This document shows, piece by piece, positions 50,501 through 60,400 of a stretch of DNA of 64,000 nt. Source of the stretch: Pyrocephalus nanus (Eukaryota; Chordata; Aves; Passeriformes; Tyrannidae); assembly GCA_038380795.1 (NCBI GenBank), contig CM076270.1, positions 22,894,001-22,958,000 of the forward strand, given 5' to 3'. Under the pieces are notes generated by a model. That model made no database searches. It saw only the letters and a program-made list of their open reading frames with translations, and was not told where the DNA came from. How positions within the stretch are numbered: position 1 is the first letter of the stretch; every line of letters starts with the position of its first letter. The translations under genes and the position numbers were made by a program.

Positions 50501-51446
50501 AGCATGCATATCCACTTTATTGAGTTCTCTTTTTTTTCTATCAATGATATTACATCTACCAAAATTTCTCTGTGTGGTTTTCAGGATAAGGAAAATAAAT
50601 CTTTAGCATCTACAAGTTTTACCCTTCTCCCTCCTTACATACATAAATATATATTGTCATTAGTTTGGAAAACAAAAAACTCCAAACCCAAAAGGAAAGC
50701 ATTATTCTTACTAGTTTAAGAAGGAGGAGGAAGAAAGTAAGAATTATAGGAAAACTGAATGCACTGTAAAGATTTATAACAAATGCTATCTTTTTAGCTC
50801 TGGAATTATGGCTGTGGGAGACAGCAGAGCTCTGAGGGTTACTGCAAAGTGAGAGGTGAAAGATGGTCTGTCCTCCTCAATAGCCTTTGGTAGTGCCCCC
50901 TTCCCTCTGCCATAGCGTGGTTCTAGGGAGGAGGAATGGTCTTCACCTTGGTATTCTCAGCTGTACTGAAATTATCTGCATGCATAAAAGAACATCTGAG
51001 CCCTCCTAAGGACACACATACACACACAGGTGCCATTTTTTCCCCTCTAAATTAAATAAGCACATATAAACCTGTTTTTAGGAAACAATAACAGCAGTGT
51101 ATACCACCCCCTGTTGTAGAAACCCTGCCAGTGAGACACTAGGGAGGACAGAAAACCTGTTTTGTAGACAAAGCAGACAGAAACTGCAAGATACCATAAC
51201 AGCACCAATATTTATTTTTCTGTATCAAGACCTTTTCTTTTCAAAGTATCACTTAAATTTTGTGTTCCCCAGTAAAGGCAAAAGCTAAACAGCAGAGCCA
51301 TGTATATATTTGACTTTGAATATAACATAAACTTCGAAGTTACCTTCTTACATGCTGTGACAGAGCTTCCCAAACTGCTTGCAGAACTGTCTGTGCTGCT
51401 GCCTTGGCGCTCTGGGACTTCGGGCATCAGTGGAGATTCGAAGTTG
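7857..51446 (-). CDS. SPHKAP: SPHKAP, A-kinase anchoring protein (exons 2-12, start exon outside)
   Basis: SPHKAP (SKIP) anchors the RI regulatory subunits of protein kinase A and was first found as a sphingosine kinase 1 interactor. It is abundant in neurons and heart, and is linked to VAP proteins at endoplasmic reticulum-plasma membrane junctions. Eleven exons with GT/AG ends and matching phases give 1685 residues and a TAA stop; the human protein is about 1700. Counting from the first residue in the window: a phospho-FFAT-like motif at 203-209, most of the protein (224-1469) in one exon, RI-anchoring-type helices at 925-948 and 1033-1054, SSxESI motifs near 1077, 1116 and 1181, and a conserved C-terminal domain at about 1580-1685. 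The incoming phase requires an exon 1 that ends two bases into a serine codon. I found none before 64000, so the promoter is outside. No frameshift or internal stop is seen. Confidence 0.96.
8001..9594 (-). other. SPHKAP: SPHKAP intron 11
   Basis: 1.6 kb, AT-rich. It holds two long T-runs, 8570-8592 and 8709-8730. No gene or transposon was recognised. Confidence 0.85.
8570..8730. repeat. Pair of long T-runs (T23 and T22)
   Basis: T23 at 8570-8592 and T22 at 8709-8730 are separated by about 115 bases, just upstream of the last SPHKAP exon on the gene's strand. In the transcript they are A-runs. Confidence 0.85.
9595..9779 (-). CDS. SPHKAP: SPHKAP exon 11
   Basis: Two bases and 61 codons. A variable start leads into L-L-V-I-N-F-D-L-E-P-E-C-P-D and A-T-L-Q-W-I-A-A-S-E-L-G-I-P-T-I-Y-F-K-K-S, the conserved C-terminal domain of SPHKAP, which resembles the C-termini of other large AKAPs. 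The acceptor is TTATTTTTCCAG and the donor GAAAAG/GTATAT. Confidence 0.96.
9865..9917 (-). CDS. SPHKAP: SPHKAP exon 10 (53-base exon)
   Basis: One base, 17 codons, one base, reading E-L-V-E-E-K-V-F-L-K-E-Q-T-E-N-T-D. It aligns with the human E-L-V-E-E-K-K-I-L-K-G-Q. The acceptor is TTGTTTCTAAG and the donor GACG/GTAAGT. It is separated from exon 11 by an intron of only 85 bases. Confidence 0.92.
9918..11810 (-). other. SPHKAP: SPHKAP intron 9
   Basis: 1.9 kb. The only clear repeat is (ATT)6 at 11404-11421. No gene or transposon was recognised. Confidence 0.85.
11404..11421. repeat. (ATT)6 microsatellite
   Basis: Six perfect ATT units in SPHKAP intron 9. Confidence 0.85.
11811..11897 (-). 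CDS. SPHKAP: SPHKAP exon 9
   Basis: 28 codons plus split bases, reading N-G-N-S-S-T-T-S-S-L-G-I-M-D-L-E-I-Y-Q-E-N and P-S-S-P-M-I. It is strongly conserved with the human S-N-G-N-S-S...S-P-M-I-N segment. The donor AA/GTAAGT is consensus; the acceptor is TTTGTCAG. Confidence 0.95.
11898..13796 (-). other. SPHKAP: SPHKAP intron 8
   Basis: 1.9 kb of unique-looking sequence. I see nothing in it that I can name. Confidence 0.85.
13797..13976 (-). CDS. SPHKAP: SPHKAP exon 8
   Basis: One base, 59 codons, two bases. It reads through S-S-S-E-E-S-T-G-S-W-S-Q-L-A-N and D-E-D-N-P-D-D-T-S-S-Y-L-Q-L-S-E-R-S-M, an acidic, serine-rich block close to human SPHKAP. The start of the exon (N-S-P-Q-S-R-S) is diverged. 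The acceptor is TCACCCTGCCAG and the donor ATGAG/GTACCC. The phase agrees with exon 7 directly, so no coding exon is needed in the 3.4-kb intron between them. Confidence 0.94.
13977..17341 (-). other. SPHKAP: SPHKAP intron 7
   Basis: 3.4 kb between exons 8 and 7. An open minus-strand frame of about 120 codons at 15360-15728 lacks resemblance to SPHKAP and is not needed to keep phase. No transposon was recognised. Confidence 0.8.
17342..21083 (-). CDS. SPHKAP: SPHKAP exon 7 (giant 3742-base exon, AKAP core)
   Basis: 1246 full codons without a stop, flanked by acceptor TTCTTAATAG and donor AACAG/GTACGT. The order is: YATNLAESVLQDAFIRLSQS; the SWNELPKIVIVQSP block; QSALEVALACAATVIGTISS; EYSFPSALCGMTQVASAVA; helical segments ELAQNLSNIILRHSMEEV and DFAEELAETVVSMATEIAAI; a basic block M-K-R-K-K; NIFANEVAAKIMNLTELSMV; three SSxESI motifs; then LIHETWASSIESLMRKNKII and REVPLIQIETDQRDE. 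The protein-like part of the frame begins at the acceptor, well before the first apparent start at 20991. Conservation is patchy: helices and serine motifs are nearly invariant against human SPHKAP, while the linkers have diverged widely. Confidence 0.97.
18589..18654 (-). other. SPHKAP: PKA RI-anchoring-type amphipathic helix 2 in SPHKAP
   Basis: Residues 1033-1054: N-I-F-A-N-E-V-A-A-K-I-M-N-L-T-E-L-S-M-V. It lies about 85 residues after helix 1, the spacing expected for a tandem RI-binding pair. The hydrophobic positions repeat every 3-4 residues. Confidence 0.7.
18907..18978 (-). other. SPHKAP: PKA RI-anchoring-type amphipathic helix 1 in SPHKAP
   Basis: Residues 925-948 by window numbering. 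Alanine, valine and isoleucine alternate with acidic residues (D-F-A-E-E-L-A-E-T-V-V-S-M-A-T-E-I), giving one hydrophobic face. SPHKAP is known to bind PKA RI subunits through helices of this kind; assigning this segment is based on its similarity to the published helix. Confidence 0.75.
21359..21614 (-). CDS. SPHKAP: SPHKAP exon 6 with phospho-FFAT-like motif
   Basis: 85 codons plus one base, from C-P-W-M-A-D-V-C-L-V-Q-C-A-R-G-D through F-E-I-N-K-F-L-I-G-L-E-L-V-Q to an acidic tail. The tail holds S-S-I-E-E-D-F-L-T-A-S-E-H; D-F-L-T-A-S-E (21399-21419) fits the phospho-FFAT pattern, with threonine at core position 4 and acidic residues before it. The donor GCTG/GTAAAA leaves a G that joins GT of the next exon to make glycine. 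The upstream acceptor TTTTCCCTTCTAG is strong. Confidence 0.96.
23195..23341 (+). mobile_element. CR1 LINE 3' end with terminal ATTCTATG-type repeat
   Basis: It reads TCAGGCTGGATGGGGCTCTG, then CTGGTCTAGTGGAAGG, CCCTGCCCATG, AACTAGATGATCTTTGAAG and CCCTTCCAACCTAAACCATTC, and closes with a short repeat of ATTCTATG and ATTCT units. These are the sense-strand 3' landmarks of CR1 in birds. The copy is severely 5'-truncated and is antisense to the host gene SPHKAP. The left boundary is approximate. Confidence 0.92.
23687..23704. promoter_or_regulatory. 18-bp perfect palindrome of homeodomain-type sites
   Basis: TAATTAATGCATTAATTA is its own reverse complement. It consists of two TAATTA homeodomain cores flanking ATGCAT, a POU-like half site. 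It sits in SPHKAP intron 5, within an AT-rich stretch. The regulatory role is inferred from the motif alone. Confidence 0.3.
24353..24487 (-). CDS. SPHKAP: SPHKAP exon 5
   Basis: 45 codons, phase 0 at both ends, reading K-L-I-S-V-S-P-N-L-P-K-L-I-S-S-M-N-V-Q and then ENEIVLLSGLASGNLQADYE, one of the most conserved stretches of the N-terminal domain. The acceptor is CATCCCACAG and the donor CCCCAG/GTAGGA. Confidence 0.96.
24488..27035 (-). other. SPHKAP: SPHKAP intron 4
   Basis: 2.5 kb without recognisable repeats, apart from short A- and T-runs. Confidence 0.85.
27036..27095 (-). CDS. SPHKAP: SPHKAP exon 4 (60-base exon)
   Basis: 20 codons, phase 0 at both ends, reading V-C-F-V-N-L-D-A-N-R-D-D-C-S and ending V-K-Q. 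The acceptor is TTATTACAG and the donor CAG/GTAACT. The exon is a multiple of three and phase 0 at both ends, so skipping it would keep the frame. Confidence 0.95.
32002..32040. repeat. AT/TG microsatellite
   Basis: A compound run of AT then TG dinucleotides (ATATATATGTGTGTGTG type) in SPHKAP intron 3; likely length-variable. Confidence 0.85.
32148..32194. repeat. T-rich tract with TTTG units
   Basis: Several TTTG units run into a long T stretch broken by one A. No transposon body flanks it that I can identify. Confidence 0.85.
34357..34383. repeat. (TTTG)n microsatellite
   Basis: Five to six perfect TTTG units followed by T-rich sequence. Confidence 0.85.
37339..37351. repeat. G13 homopolymer
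   Basis: Thirteen consecutive G. A run this long is prone to length variation and sequencing error. Confidence 0.85.
37731..37749. repeat. (CA)n microsatellite
   Basis: A perfect CA dinucleotide run of nine units. Confidence 0.88.
38045..38068. repeat. T24 homopolymer
   Basis: Twenty-four T in a row in SPHKAP intron 3; an A-run on the gene's strand. Confidence 0.85.
45450..45560 (-). CDS. SPHKAP: SPHKAP exon 3
   Basis: 37 codons, phase 0 at both ends, reading S-N-S-L-L-E-S-T-D-Y-W-L-Q-N-Q-R and then P-C-Q-I-G-F-L-E-D-K. It is almost identical to the vertebrate SPHKAP N-terminal region. The acceptor AACAG is preceded by a T-rich tract made of TATTTTTAAC-like repeats; the donor is the strong GTGAGT. 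Confidence 0.95.
47157..47196. repeat. T-rich tract
   Basis: About forty bases of T with scattered C, followed by A-rich sequence, which could form a weak hairpin. Confidence 0.8.
49758..49783. repeat. 12-base tandem duplication
   Basis: Two adjacent exact copies of AGTGGGACATAC in SPHKAP intron 2. Confidence 0.85.
50079..50102. repeat. 12-base tandem duplication
   Basis: Two adjacent exact copies of TTGTCAGAAGTG in SPHKAP intron 2. Confidence 0.85.
51344..51446 (-). CDS. SPHKAP: SPHKAP exon 2
   Basis: The acceptor is TTCTTCAG and the donor AAGAAG/GTAACT. The first base completes a serine codon. Then come 34 codons starting N-F-E-S-P and ending S-S-V-T-A-C-K-K, matching the human S-N-L-E-S...S-I-T-A-C-K-K segment. 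The middle is rich in serine and glycine and more divergent than the ends. It is the most 5' exon of the gene visible in the window. Confidence 0.9.
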
Positions 51447-54400
51447 CTGAAGAACAAAAAAGAAACAAGCCCCCAAAAACCTTTCTAGTGACTCAGCTAC
51501 GTAAATAACTCCAATAATACCAAAACACAGTTCAGTAAAGAGATGTAAATTAGAATACAGGAAGCTGTCTATTGTCTCCTTGCTGATGTTACTACTACTA
51601 TTTATTGCTATTTTTCCCTTTTGGGGAGATTCTCCTGGGCTACATACTTTGGATATAAAATAGCAGACTGATGTCTTTCAAAGACTAGAGGACAGCATAA
51701 ACTGCTTATAGTCATATCTGTCTGTCTTGAATGACACTGTAAAAGGTGATACTAGCTCATTTTCTCAAGCAGACAGGTTGGAGCAGCAAATGAAATACTT
51801 GTTGCATAAATTCAGCTTGGTAAACAACAGAGATATTTGCTGCATTTTTACCTGCTAGGATAGAAGTAAAGGGGTGGTGACTAAAATGCAAAAAACCACA
51901 CCAGGAGAGCTAGAATTCTGTAATCCAGATGGAATTGCTTGATACATTGTGGGTTTATAGCAAAGGTGAGTCGTGCTCATACTCTGTTTTGTGAGTCACT
52001 TGTACACAACAAATATATTTACTTTGGGACTGTGCAGATGTGAAGTGCAAAACCATAAAGGCAAATTCCCCCATCCAAGTTATTTGCACACACTGCAGGT
52101 ACCACCCCTCATGCTTTGCTTTTGGAATAGTCCAGGCCAGTCTTGTAAGACCTTCCTTCATGTAATAACCAGAATGTTGCAAGACCAGTGAAGCTTCTCC
52201 CCTCCTTTACCACACAGTGCTAAAGGGTTATTTCTCCAGAAAGGTAAAGAGTGCCCAACATGATCAAGTTCTGTTTCCCAGATTGGGTCTCTGGAGTGCT
52301 ATGAGAGACTATGGAGCATGTTGTGATAGACCATAATGAGTGACCATGGCTTGAGCAATGATCTTTCATCAGCTCCAGTGGGATAACAGACCATGTGCCA
52401 TTTCCTGGTACACTCAATTAAAACCTAAAATGCATTTTCATAAGCCACCACCAACTCTGGAGCTTAAACCAATATGTTAAGAGGAGGCTAGTTAGGCTCC
52501 TGTCCTTTCACCCCCCTTCTCTCTCCTCTCAAATCTACAGCCAAGCATCAGTAAGGCTACTTTGCTCTCTAAGATCCATGGATATACACTTTGCTTGATC
52601 CTGCTTGGGACTAGGTATGAATATCTCCATCCCCACTGACAAGTAACTTTGTCAAAAAGAGTTTTGCTGATGTGTGTGGTGCTCTTCTGTAATTATTTAA
52701 GAAAAGTATCTAGATGTGCTGGTGTTAAAAGAGTGAATGATAAATCTAAAACTAACTTAGTTCTTGTTTATTGCCAGCTGGGGGAAATTTCTTGAATTGC
52801 ATGTGAGGATTGAAAACCAATGCACAAGTGAGACCAGAGGGTTAACTGACTCCACTTGAAAAGTGTGATAACACCTAATACTCTGGAAGATGCCAGCATC
52901 CTTTGTATCAAGAAAATGTACTTTTGCCTGTTTACAAAATTCTGCTTCATTGCTCAGTTGATAAAGACAACCAGTAACGTTTCTGGGCACTGATTTCCCT
53001 GGCATCTGACAAAGCAAAATAGCACTTTATTGGCCTTATACAGAGTTCTTTAACAGAATGAGGGACATTAAACATATTATGTCAGTTCTGGTTTTATATC
53101 TTCATTAAAAATAAGCACCTCATATTCAGAGGGTCAAATGTGATATGTTAAGTATCCTCCTTGATAAGTCCACTTTTAGGTGCAGCCTCTGTAGTAGGTA
53201 AAACTCCCAGGAGAGGCTGTGCCCTGCCTCTTTCTGTAAGATGTATCACTCCTGCAACCTAAGAGGGAATTACAGACCAGGTCTGACCTGTAGGTTGAAG
53301 TACAGGGCTCGTGGTTTTCTCCTGCTTTTCACTGAGAGGAAGACTGAGTGGCTTTGCCACTTCTTTTCCCTACAGGGAGCTGGGATGCTGATAATGACTC
53401 TTTGCTCTCAGTACACCTGAAGTGCTGCTGAGTCTAAAGGCAACAAAGAGGACAGATTGACCAGTAACTGAAGGCCTTGTTTGGAACTTAATTAAACTGT
53501 ACAAGTAGAACAGTACATTAAAGCATAGCTGGAAAATATAGTTGAAGAGTCACATTCTGGAGAACTAAGAAATCTGTGCTATCTCTGGACAATACTCCAG
53601 TAATGGGTAGCACATGACATGCCCCATGCAGAAGTAAAGCTCTCCTCCTGGTCACGTGGAGAGTGAAGTATCTGTAAAATCTCCTTAATCCTTTTAAATC
53701 TGTGTTCTTCTCAAAATAAGCCCACTTTTTATTTGTAAATACAGAAAATCTTATTAAAAGTGTGTGATGAGTGAAATGAATGTAGACTGCCGTTAAATGT
53801 TTCCAAAGAGACAAGATTCCATCTCTGACTGAAGTTCAGACAGGAAACATAACTGCCTGTGGTGTTCCTGAAATCTGATAAGCCTGAATTCTCTTGTCAG
53901 AAATCCCAGTCCTCAGCCATGTCCAGCTGATTGCTTGGAGCAGAGGAAAAATCAGCACCTGTGTTTCACAGGGCAAGGGGCAATGCATTTACAAGTGTTT
54001 GTAACACTTTCAGGGCTTCTTTTTTTGTGTGTGATAGGTTCATGGTCATCTCTAGGTATCCCACAAAGTAGACACGTGGCAGTGCATGCTAACTGATGGA
54101 AAAATGAGCACCTAGCTGGCTTATTCAGGCTGGGAGTGTTCCATAACTCAGGGAGGTGCAGTGTACGAGGTCTTGTCTAGATACCTTCAGATTCACCTGT
54201 CTTGTCTTCCAGTGTGGAATACGGGTTTGGCTTTTAAACATCTCTTTTTCAGTTCTCTCAGATCTCAGTAAAAGTTCCCTCTTCTTTCATCCTGTGGGTG
54301 CCCTTTCTAAGCTTTGTTTTTCAAGAGGGGAGTGATTTCTCAAGAGACCCTCCTCGGGCCGGACAGCTCTGCCACCTTCACTTTTTAGCAAAGGCACTAA

Positions 54401-57400
54401 TATAAACCTACTTTCCATTAACTCCCCAGGGAAAAACTATTCTGTCTTTGAGGAGGTGCCTGCTCTCATTAGTTCCTCAACAGCAGGAAGCTGAGAGAAG
54501 CTCTTGCAGAGATGTAGCCAGCTCATCATCGAGTGGTAGCTCTGCATTCAGGTACTCTTTACTTCCCATTAAGAGTTTACACAAAGCCTGGTCTTTCAAG
54601 GCATCTGGCACAGATTGGAGCCTTCACACTACAAGATAAAGAAAGCTGTTGAAGATTTCAGGTCCCAGCTCTCAAGTTAGCTTGGCTCCCTCGTTTAGTG
54701 TGTGATGGAGAAGGCTCATCTGACTCTCAGGGGCTCATCTGACTTGGTGCTGTCGTGAAAAGCCACAGAGGTAATAATGAATCTCTGTTAAGGGGCAGCT
54801 CATTTGGGGAGTTTTCTTTTGGTGACAGGTCCTAATCCACAATTCAGCATTTGAAACTGAAGTTGGGAACCTGGACCTATGACTCAGCGTTGAGAATGTG
54901 CCATTTTCACTTTAACATTTCTATTAACAGAAGAGTCTACACAGTCACTAATTTGCTACCAGGTACTGTCTTACTGAGTAATGAATTCTGACTGGTAATT
55001 TTTTTCCTACAAAGCCAAATGCACTCAAAAAAAAAAAAAGAACAAATTTCTTGGAAATGAGAGGACTGTAGTAAATATCTACAAGGTTTATGCCACTAAC
55101 TATAATAACAATACATCCTCTATTACTGACAAAATGCAAACCAATTTCTTCTTCTTTCCTATGTTGAATAATTCAAAAATACTGACCTCGATGACTCAAG
55201 ACTTAATCAAAAAACCCACAGCTGCTCCTAAAAATAATTATCTTCTTTGCAGATGTGGCAGATGGTGCTGCATCAACTAAGATGAGGTAATTTAAAGAAT
55301 TCCCCAGGTTATCACTAAAGAAAATTAATCTTGTGAAACAATATCAGAAACTTCAGTTTTCTACTATCTTGAACAAGCATAACCAGCTTCCAAAAACTTG
55401 CTGTTCAATCGTCATTCCTAAGGCCATTATATATATTTTTTGAACTGATCATATTACAGCCTACTGCTTTTCATCTTTACATTATGATGCCTAATCTCAG
55501 CATTCTGAATATACAAAACATACTGATCCATGAAAAAGATAATGTTGAAGGAAGTGAACTGAATGAACACAGTGAGGTTTCTCAATGCAATTAAGTCCAA
55601 GCTATAGTGAGCTACATTTCTAATGTTTTGCTAATATCTGTACTGAACACCGTGAACAACAAAAAGGGGATGAATCTCATTTTGAAATAGAAGTGAAGAA
55701 ATCTCATTTTGAAATAGAAGTGAAAGCACAGCAAAATACCTCAGCATCTTCATACCTTTACCCTCACAAATAAACCCCAAAAGCTACTCAGACACTGAAG
55801 AAGGCAGCCAGCTTAATCCAGACCCTAAGCAAGAAGCAGTTTTGAAAGGCATGCAGTGTTCAAACAGCATCTCTTAACTTCAAAGCCTTTTTGAAGTGGA
55901 CAGGCTAGTTACACTCTTTCCTCATGCTACCTTTCAGATCTTACAGCTTAAAAATTTACCTTTACATGCAAACAGGTCAGCAAAGTCACTAGGAGCGAAA
56001 TCTTTAGATGTAACAGTGACAAAGTTACTATTCTAATTCATATAAATGGTTTTTATTCAGTCTGGACCGAGTGTACACTTCAATCAGAGCACAGATGGTT
56101 AGTCAAACAGATGCTCTATAAATACCTCAAACAAATGTCTTTCTGATTTTGTTATGGATTTGAAACCCATGTGCAGAATATAATCACTGGCAATATGAGG
56201 ATCTCATCTTGTAAGGTATTCATAGACTTGTTTCAGTCTCCCATGGCTGCTACTGAATTCACTTGGAACCGAAAATACTGAATACTTCTCCTCATTTCCA
56301 TGCAGTCTAACAGGTTCTTGGGTTTTACTGATCAGTTCACTAAAAAGACTCAAAGTTAAAGGCCTTTATATTCAGATTGCTCATTTCACAGTGTCAATTG
56401 GGTACTCTTGATTTACATTTCATTTTTTATCAGTGATACAGCTGCAAAAAGGCCAGGTCTTTAGCTACAAGCTGATGAAAAACAGCAGCAGAGAAAAGGC
56501 AATGCATTCTAAGGAACACTTCACAATGCTGAAAGAGCCCTGAATAACCTTTATTCTGCTCCAAATTAAAAAAGTAAACAAATCTAGAAGTCTCTGTAAG
56601 CAGTAGCAATTATTACCCTTCTTTCAAATCATGTTTTTAAAATGTTATAAAAGAACAGTCAAGTTTCACTGAAGAATAAATGTAAACAAATTAACTGAAC
56701 ATTATATGATCTATTCAGAAATATTCCTTCCTTCCTGTATTTACTGATTGAATTACTAAAGAAAAAAAATAACAAGGCTTTCTGTGCAAGTCTGACAAAC
56801 TCCTCCACATTCAATAGTTATGGCAGGATATATTCAGCTGAGGGAGCTGACAATCAAATCACAGAGTTGGCACTCAGGAGCTGAGTGACACACGATTGGG
56901 TTGGTGGTTTGGGATGGTTGACCATTTCAGTAGATTACTGACAAAATCAACCCAATACAAACTGCAGTCAGCTGATGGGCCTGCCTTTTTCCCACCTATC
57001 CCTGGATTTGACAGGGCTTTAGGACAATTCCTGATGGATCTCTGTTATGCTGGTGAAATGGCTACTTACTAAGGAACCTTTCTAGAAAGAACAGGCTTGG
57101 ACCTGTGTCAGAAGAGACCACAAAACAGAGGAGGGACTGTGAGGTCTCTCCATGGTGGGGGGTGTAAGGCAAGGACAGAATGATTTGGGGGTAACAACAA
57201 CTTCTGCAGAGTTCCTGACTTGGAGGACTTCTTAGCAGGTATGAAAAGATACCCTGAATCAACAACCAGGGAGCAGGCAAGGTCAGATGAAGAAGAATGA
57301 CTGAAGCTAGGAAAGATTAAGGAACAGGCCCTTAAATTCAGGACTGCACCTTATGGAGATGGACTGAAAGGCAACCAAGGCTGCTTTTCTGCCCCAAAAG

Positions 57401-60400
57401 CAAGGAGTTTATACTCAGGTCTGGAATGCCAGCCAGGTGGGAAACAAAGGCACTGTTGAGGGTTCAACTGCAGGAAAGATACAAAATCTTCTTAAAGGAA
57501 GGATTCTTCAAACCAGTTAGTCTGCACATATATAACTTGAGTGAGCAGTGCCGATGAGGAAGATGATTTTAGAGAGATGAAGACTGAATTCATGACAAAC
57601 AGGCATTACAGAAACAGTAGAATAAGGCAGTTTTATCCCCTCTACAGCAAAGCAATAGGCTTGCTACTATTTGAGCCTACTAAGTCAGAAAGAAACAACA
57701 TAAAATCTGAAATAATCTTAAAAAGGTGACCCACAAAAATTCCTTATTCACTTAGCAGATACAGTTGTACTCTACAACAGTATTGTCCTCGTGCTATAGA
57801 AAGGCAGAGGAGGAAACACTTGTTTTTCCTGTCCAGCAAGAATGTTCATGACGGTGTATTTATTAAACCACTTATATTATTACTGTACTTTCAATGGCAA
57901 TGCCTATTCTTTATATAGATGATGTTGTTAGTGCAGCACAATGTAATAGTCCAAGTGTGTGATGTTATCTATCTTCTTCCTTTAAAAATAATGGAAAGAA
58001 CATTGTGACACAGCTGGAAACCAGTGAAACTTGGTCCAAGTTAAATACATAACAAATGTGCAAGCGGCTCCCGCAGATTTCAGCTAGAAATGGAAATTCT
58101 CAGCATTTTTCCAGATGAAATCAAAGATGTTGCCAATTAGATTTTCATGCCATAAAGCACTGGGTAGTTTTTTGAAGTCTGCTTTACGTGTTTCTTGTGT
58201 CTAACAACTTGTGTTCACTGAGTGTTCCTCTCCTTGTGCTGTGCACAAACTGCCAGCTGGGCATTCCAGGAGAACCAGTGGAATGGGACATAGGAAGATA
58301 CCAGTGGTTTTCATGTGGAGGATGTAAATCTTGGCTTAACTAGTTTAAATATTTTTTTTTTTTTACATCTTTTCATATTATAGAGCCAGACTTCATAGTC
58401 AAACCTCTCAACCAGCTTTTGTTATCAATTCATGCAGCATGATTCTCATTTGGAGCACTGGAGCAACAATAGTCAAATACTGACAAAACAGGCCTCAAAG
58501 CACAGCATATGCAATCAAATATTTCACTATCTGCCAACTTTTTTAAAGGGTTCCCTTTTAAAGGCTTTTAAAAATCTACTTTATAAAAGCTTCTCACTGA
58601 TTATATTCAAGACAGATATTGAATATTTCTGAAAGGAAGAGAAATGTCACAAAGACGTTCGTAACTTGAAAGTAAACGTGAATGTCATGATTTTATTTGA
58701 ACAGAAAATGCATGTAGCTAATCAAAACTTGCTAGCTGTTCCCGTGTTTTCCTTTTCAGATTGATTACAAATCAAACAGATTGTACAGGTGTAATTGAAA
58801 TGTGGTAGGCAGTCAGGATCAGGTGCGTGATCAGAAGGTGAACATTGCTTTCATCCTGTTAATGGAATGTTTCTAATGTCTGCCAGACTTTCTGAAATTC
58901 TTTGTATCCACTCTCCTCTGAAATAATAAATCTTGCTTTGGAATTATGAGATTAAGAAAGGGCTGACTTATCCACAGACATTTAAGGGAGAAGCATGGTA
59001 ATTTTTGGGGGGGTGGGAGAGGAGAGGGTTGGGGGCTGAATTTCAGCCAAATGCCCAAAGATTTAGTTGATATTCTTTCATAGAGAGTCTGCTCTTCTTC
59101 CTCTGTTCTCAGAAATAGCATCACCCAATTCTAACATAATTTCTATAGCTGTGAAAATGAAGGCAATTCGTAGTCTATTGTCGTTAATTTCTTTGGTCAG
59201 GCAGCTTCACCAACATAGCTATATACTGAAAAAATAATTGGTCAAAATGACACCACATAGTTGTGATGTTGGTCCCTCCTAAACTCAATTTCATTATGGT
59301 AAATACTTTATTTTAAAGTTATCTATCTCATAAATGTATTATTTCTTCAACTCTATTCAGTTTTCTCACCCTTTTTATTTGAAAGGCAGTCAAGTTGGTT
59401 CAGATTCCTGCTAAATTTTTCAAAACATTGTTTAGGATTATAATAGAGTTCAGAAAGCAATATGTTTTTACCTTGACTAACGATACCAAAAAATAAAACA
59501 ATAGTCTAAAAATAGGTGTTTTCATCTGAAATATTCATAGAAATTTCCCATTCTCTTTAATCCAGTATTGTTTCTATGACCACCTGCAGTTACATTCATA
59601 AACTATCTAGTTAAAATGTCAGAGTACATTCTGGTTATTTTAATGCCAAGGAACACATTCTGTCATTGCTTATTCACAACAAATCTTACTTTAACATATT
59701 TTACACTCCTGAAATATTCCCAAGCAATTCTGATTTACTGCTAATATCCCAAAGGAACACAAATCTTATCAATTTTGATGCTTTGTTAATATGTCAATAA
59801 ATACAATCTGTGTTAACATAGAAAACAAGACCTCAAAACCCACTTGCTTGAAAGAATGTTTTTTTTTAAAAAGAAAGCAGAACAGCATTCTCAAAAATGT
59901 GAACAAAATGAAGCTGCATTTAATTAACTTGGCTTCTAATATGATAAAACATGCTTTTATATAATTCTGTCAAGATACTGCAAACATTGCCTTTGGTTTA
60001 GCTAGCTCCAGTTTGTGAAACCTGTAACGTGATTAACAGGATTTCAGTGGTAGGTAGAAAGGCAACATTCTCAATTTTATCCTCACTTGTACCAGCACAA
60101 GGTAAGCATGAGATTTCAGTCCAAGAAATTAGGATTGAGCTTTTTTGGCAAGACAAGTCCTTCTTCTTTCTACCCCTAAAATCTATGCCTTTCTAACTCT
60201 ACATAAGGGATGTGGGACATTATCTCTGAGAGTCCAACAGGGAATCAGGTCAATGGGTTATTAATTTAATTTTTTTCCTTGGTGATACGATGCAGGTAAA
60301 CAGCCACTGCTTGGCAATGAAATTCAGATTAACTATAAAACTGTTGTGATACCTGGGCTTGAAATGGTTACCTTGTTCACAGGGGGATCACAAGGACCAG

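Larger units (their letters stand above)
45561..51343 (-). other. SPHKAP: SPHKAP intron 2
   Basis: 5.8 kb. It holds a T-rich tract at 47157-47196, an AC/AT-rich tract at 47332-47381 and two short tandem duplications near 49.8 and 50.1 kb. No gene was recognised. Confidence 0.8.
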
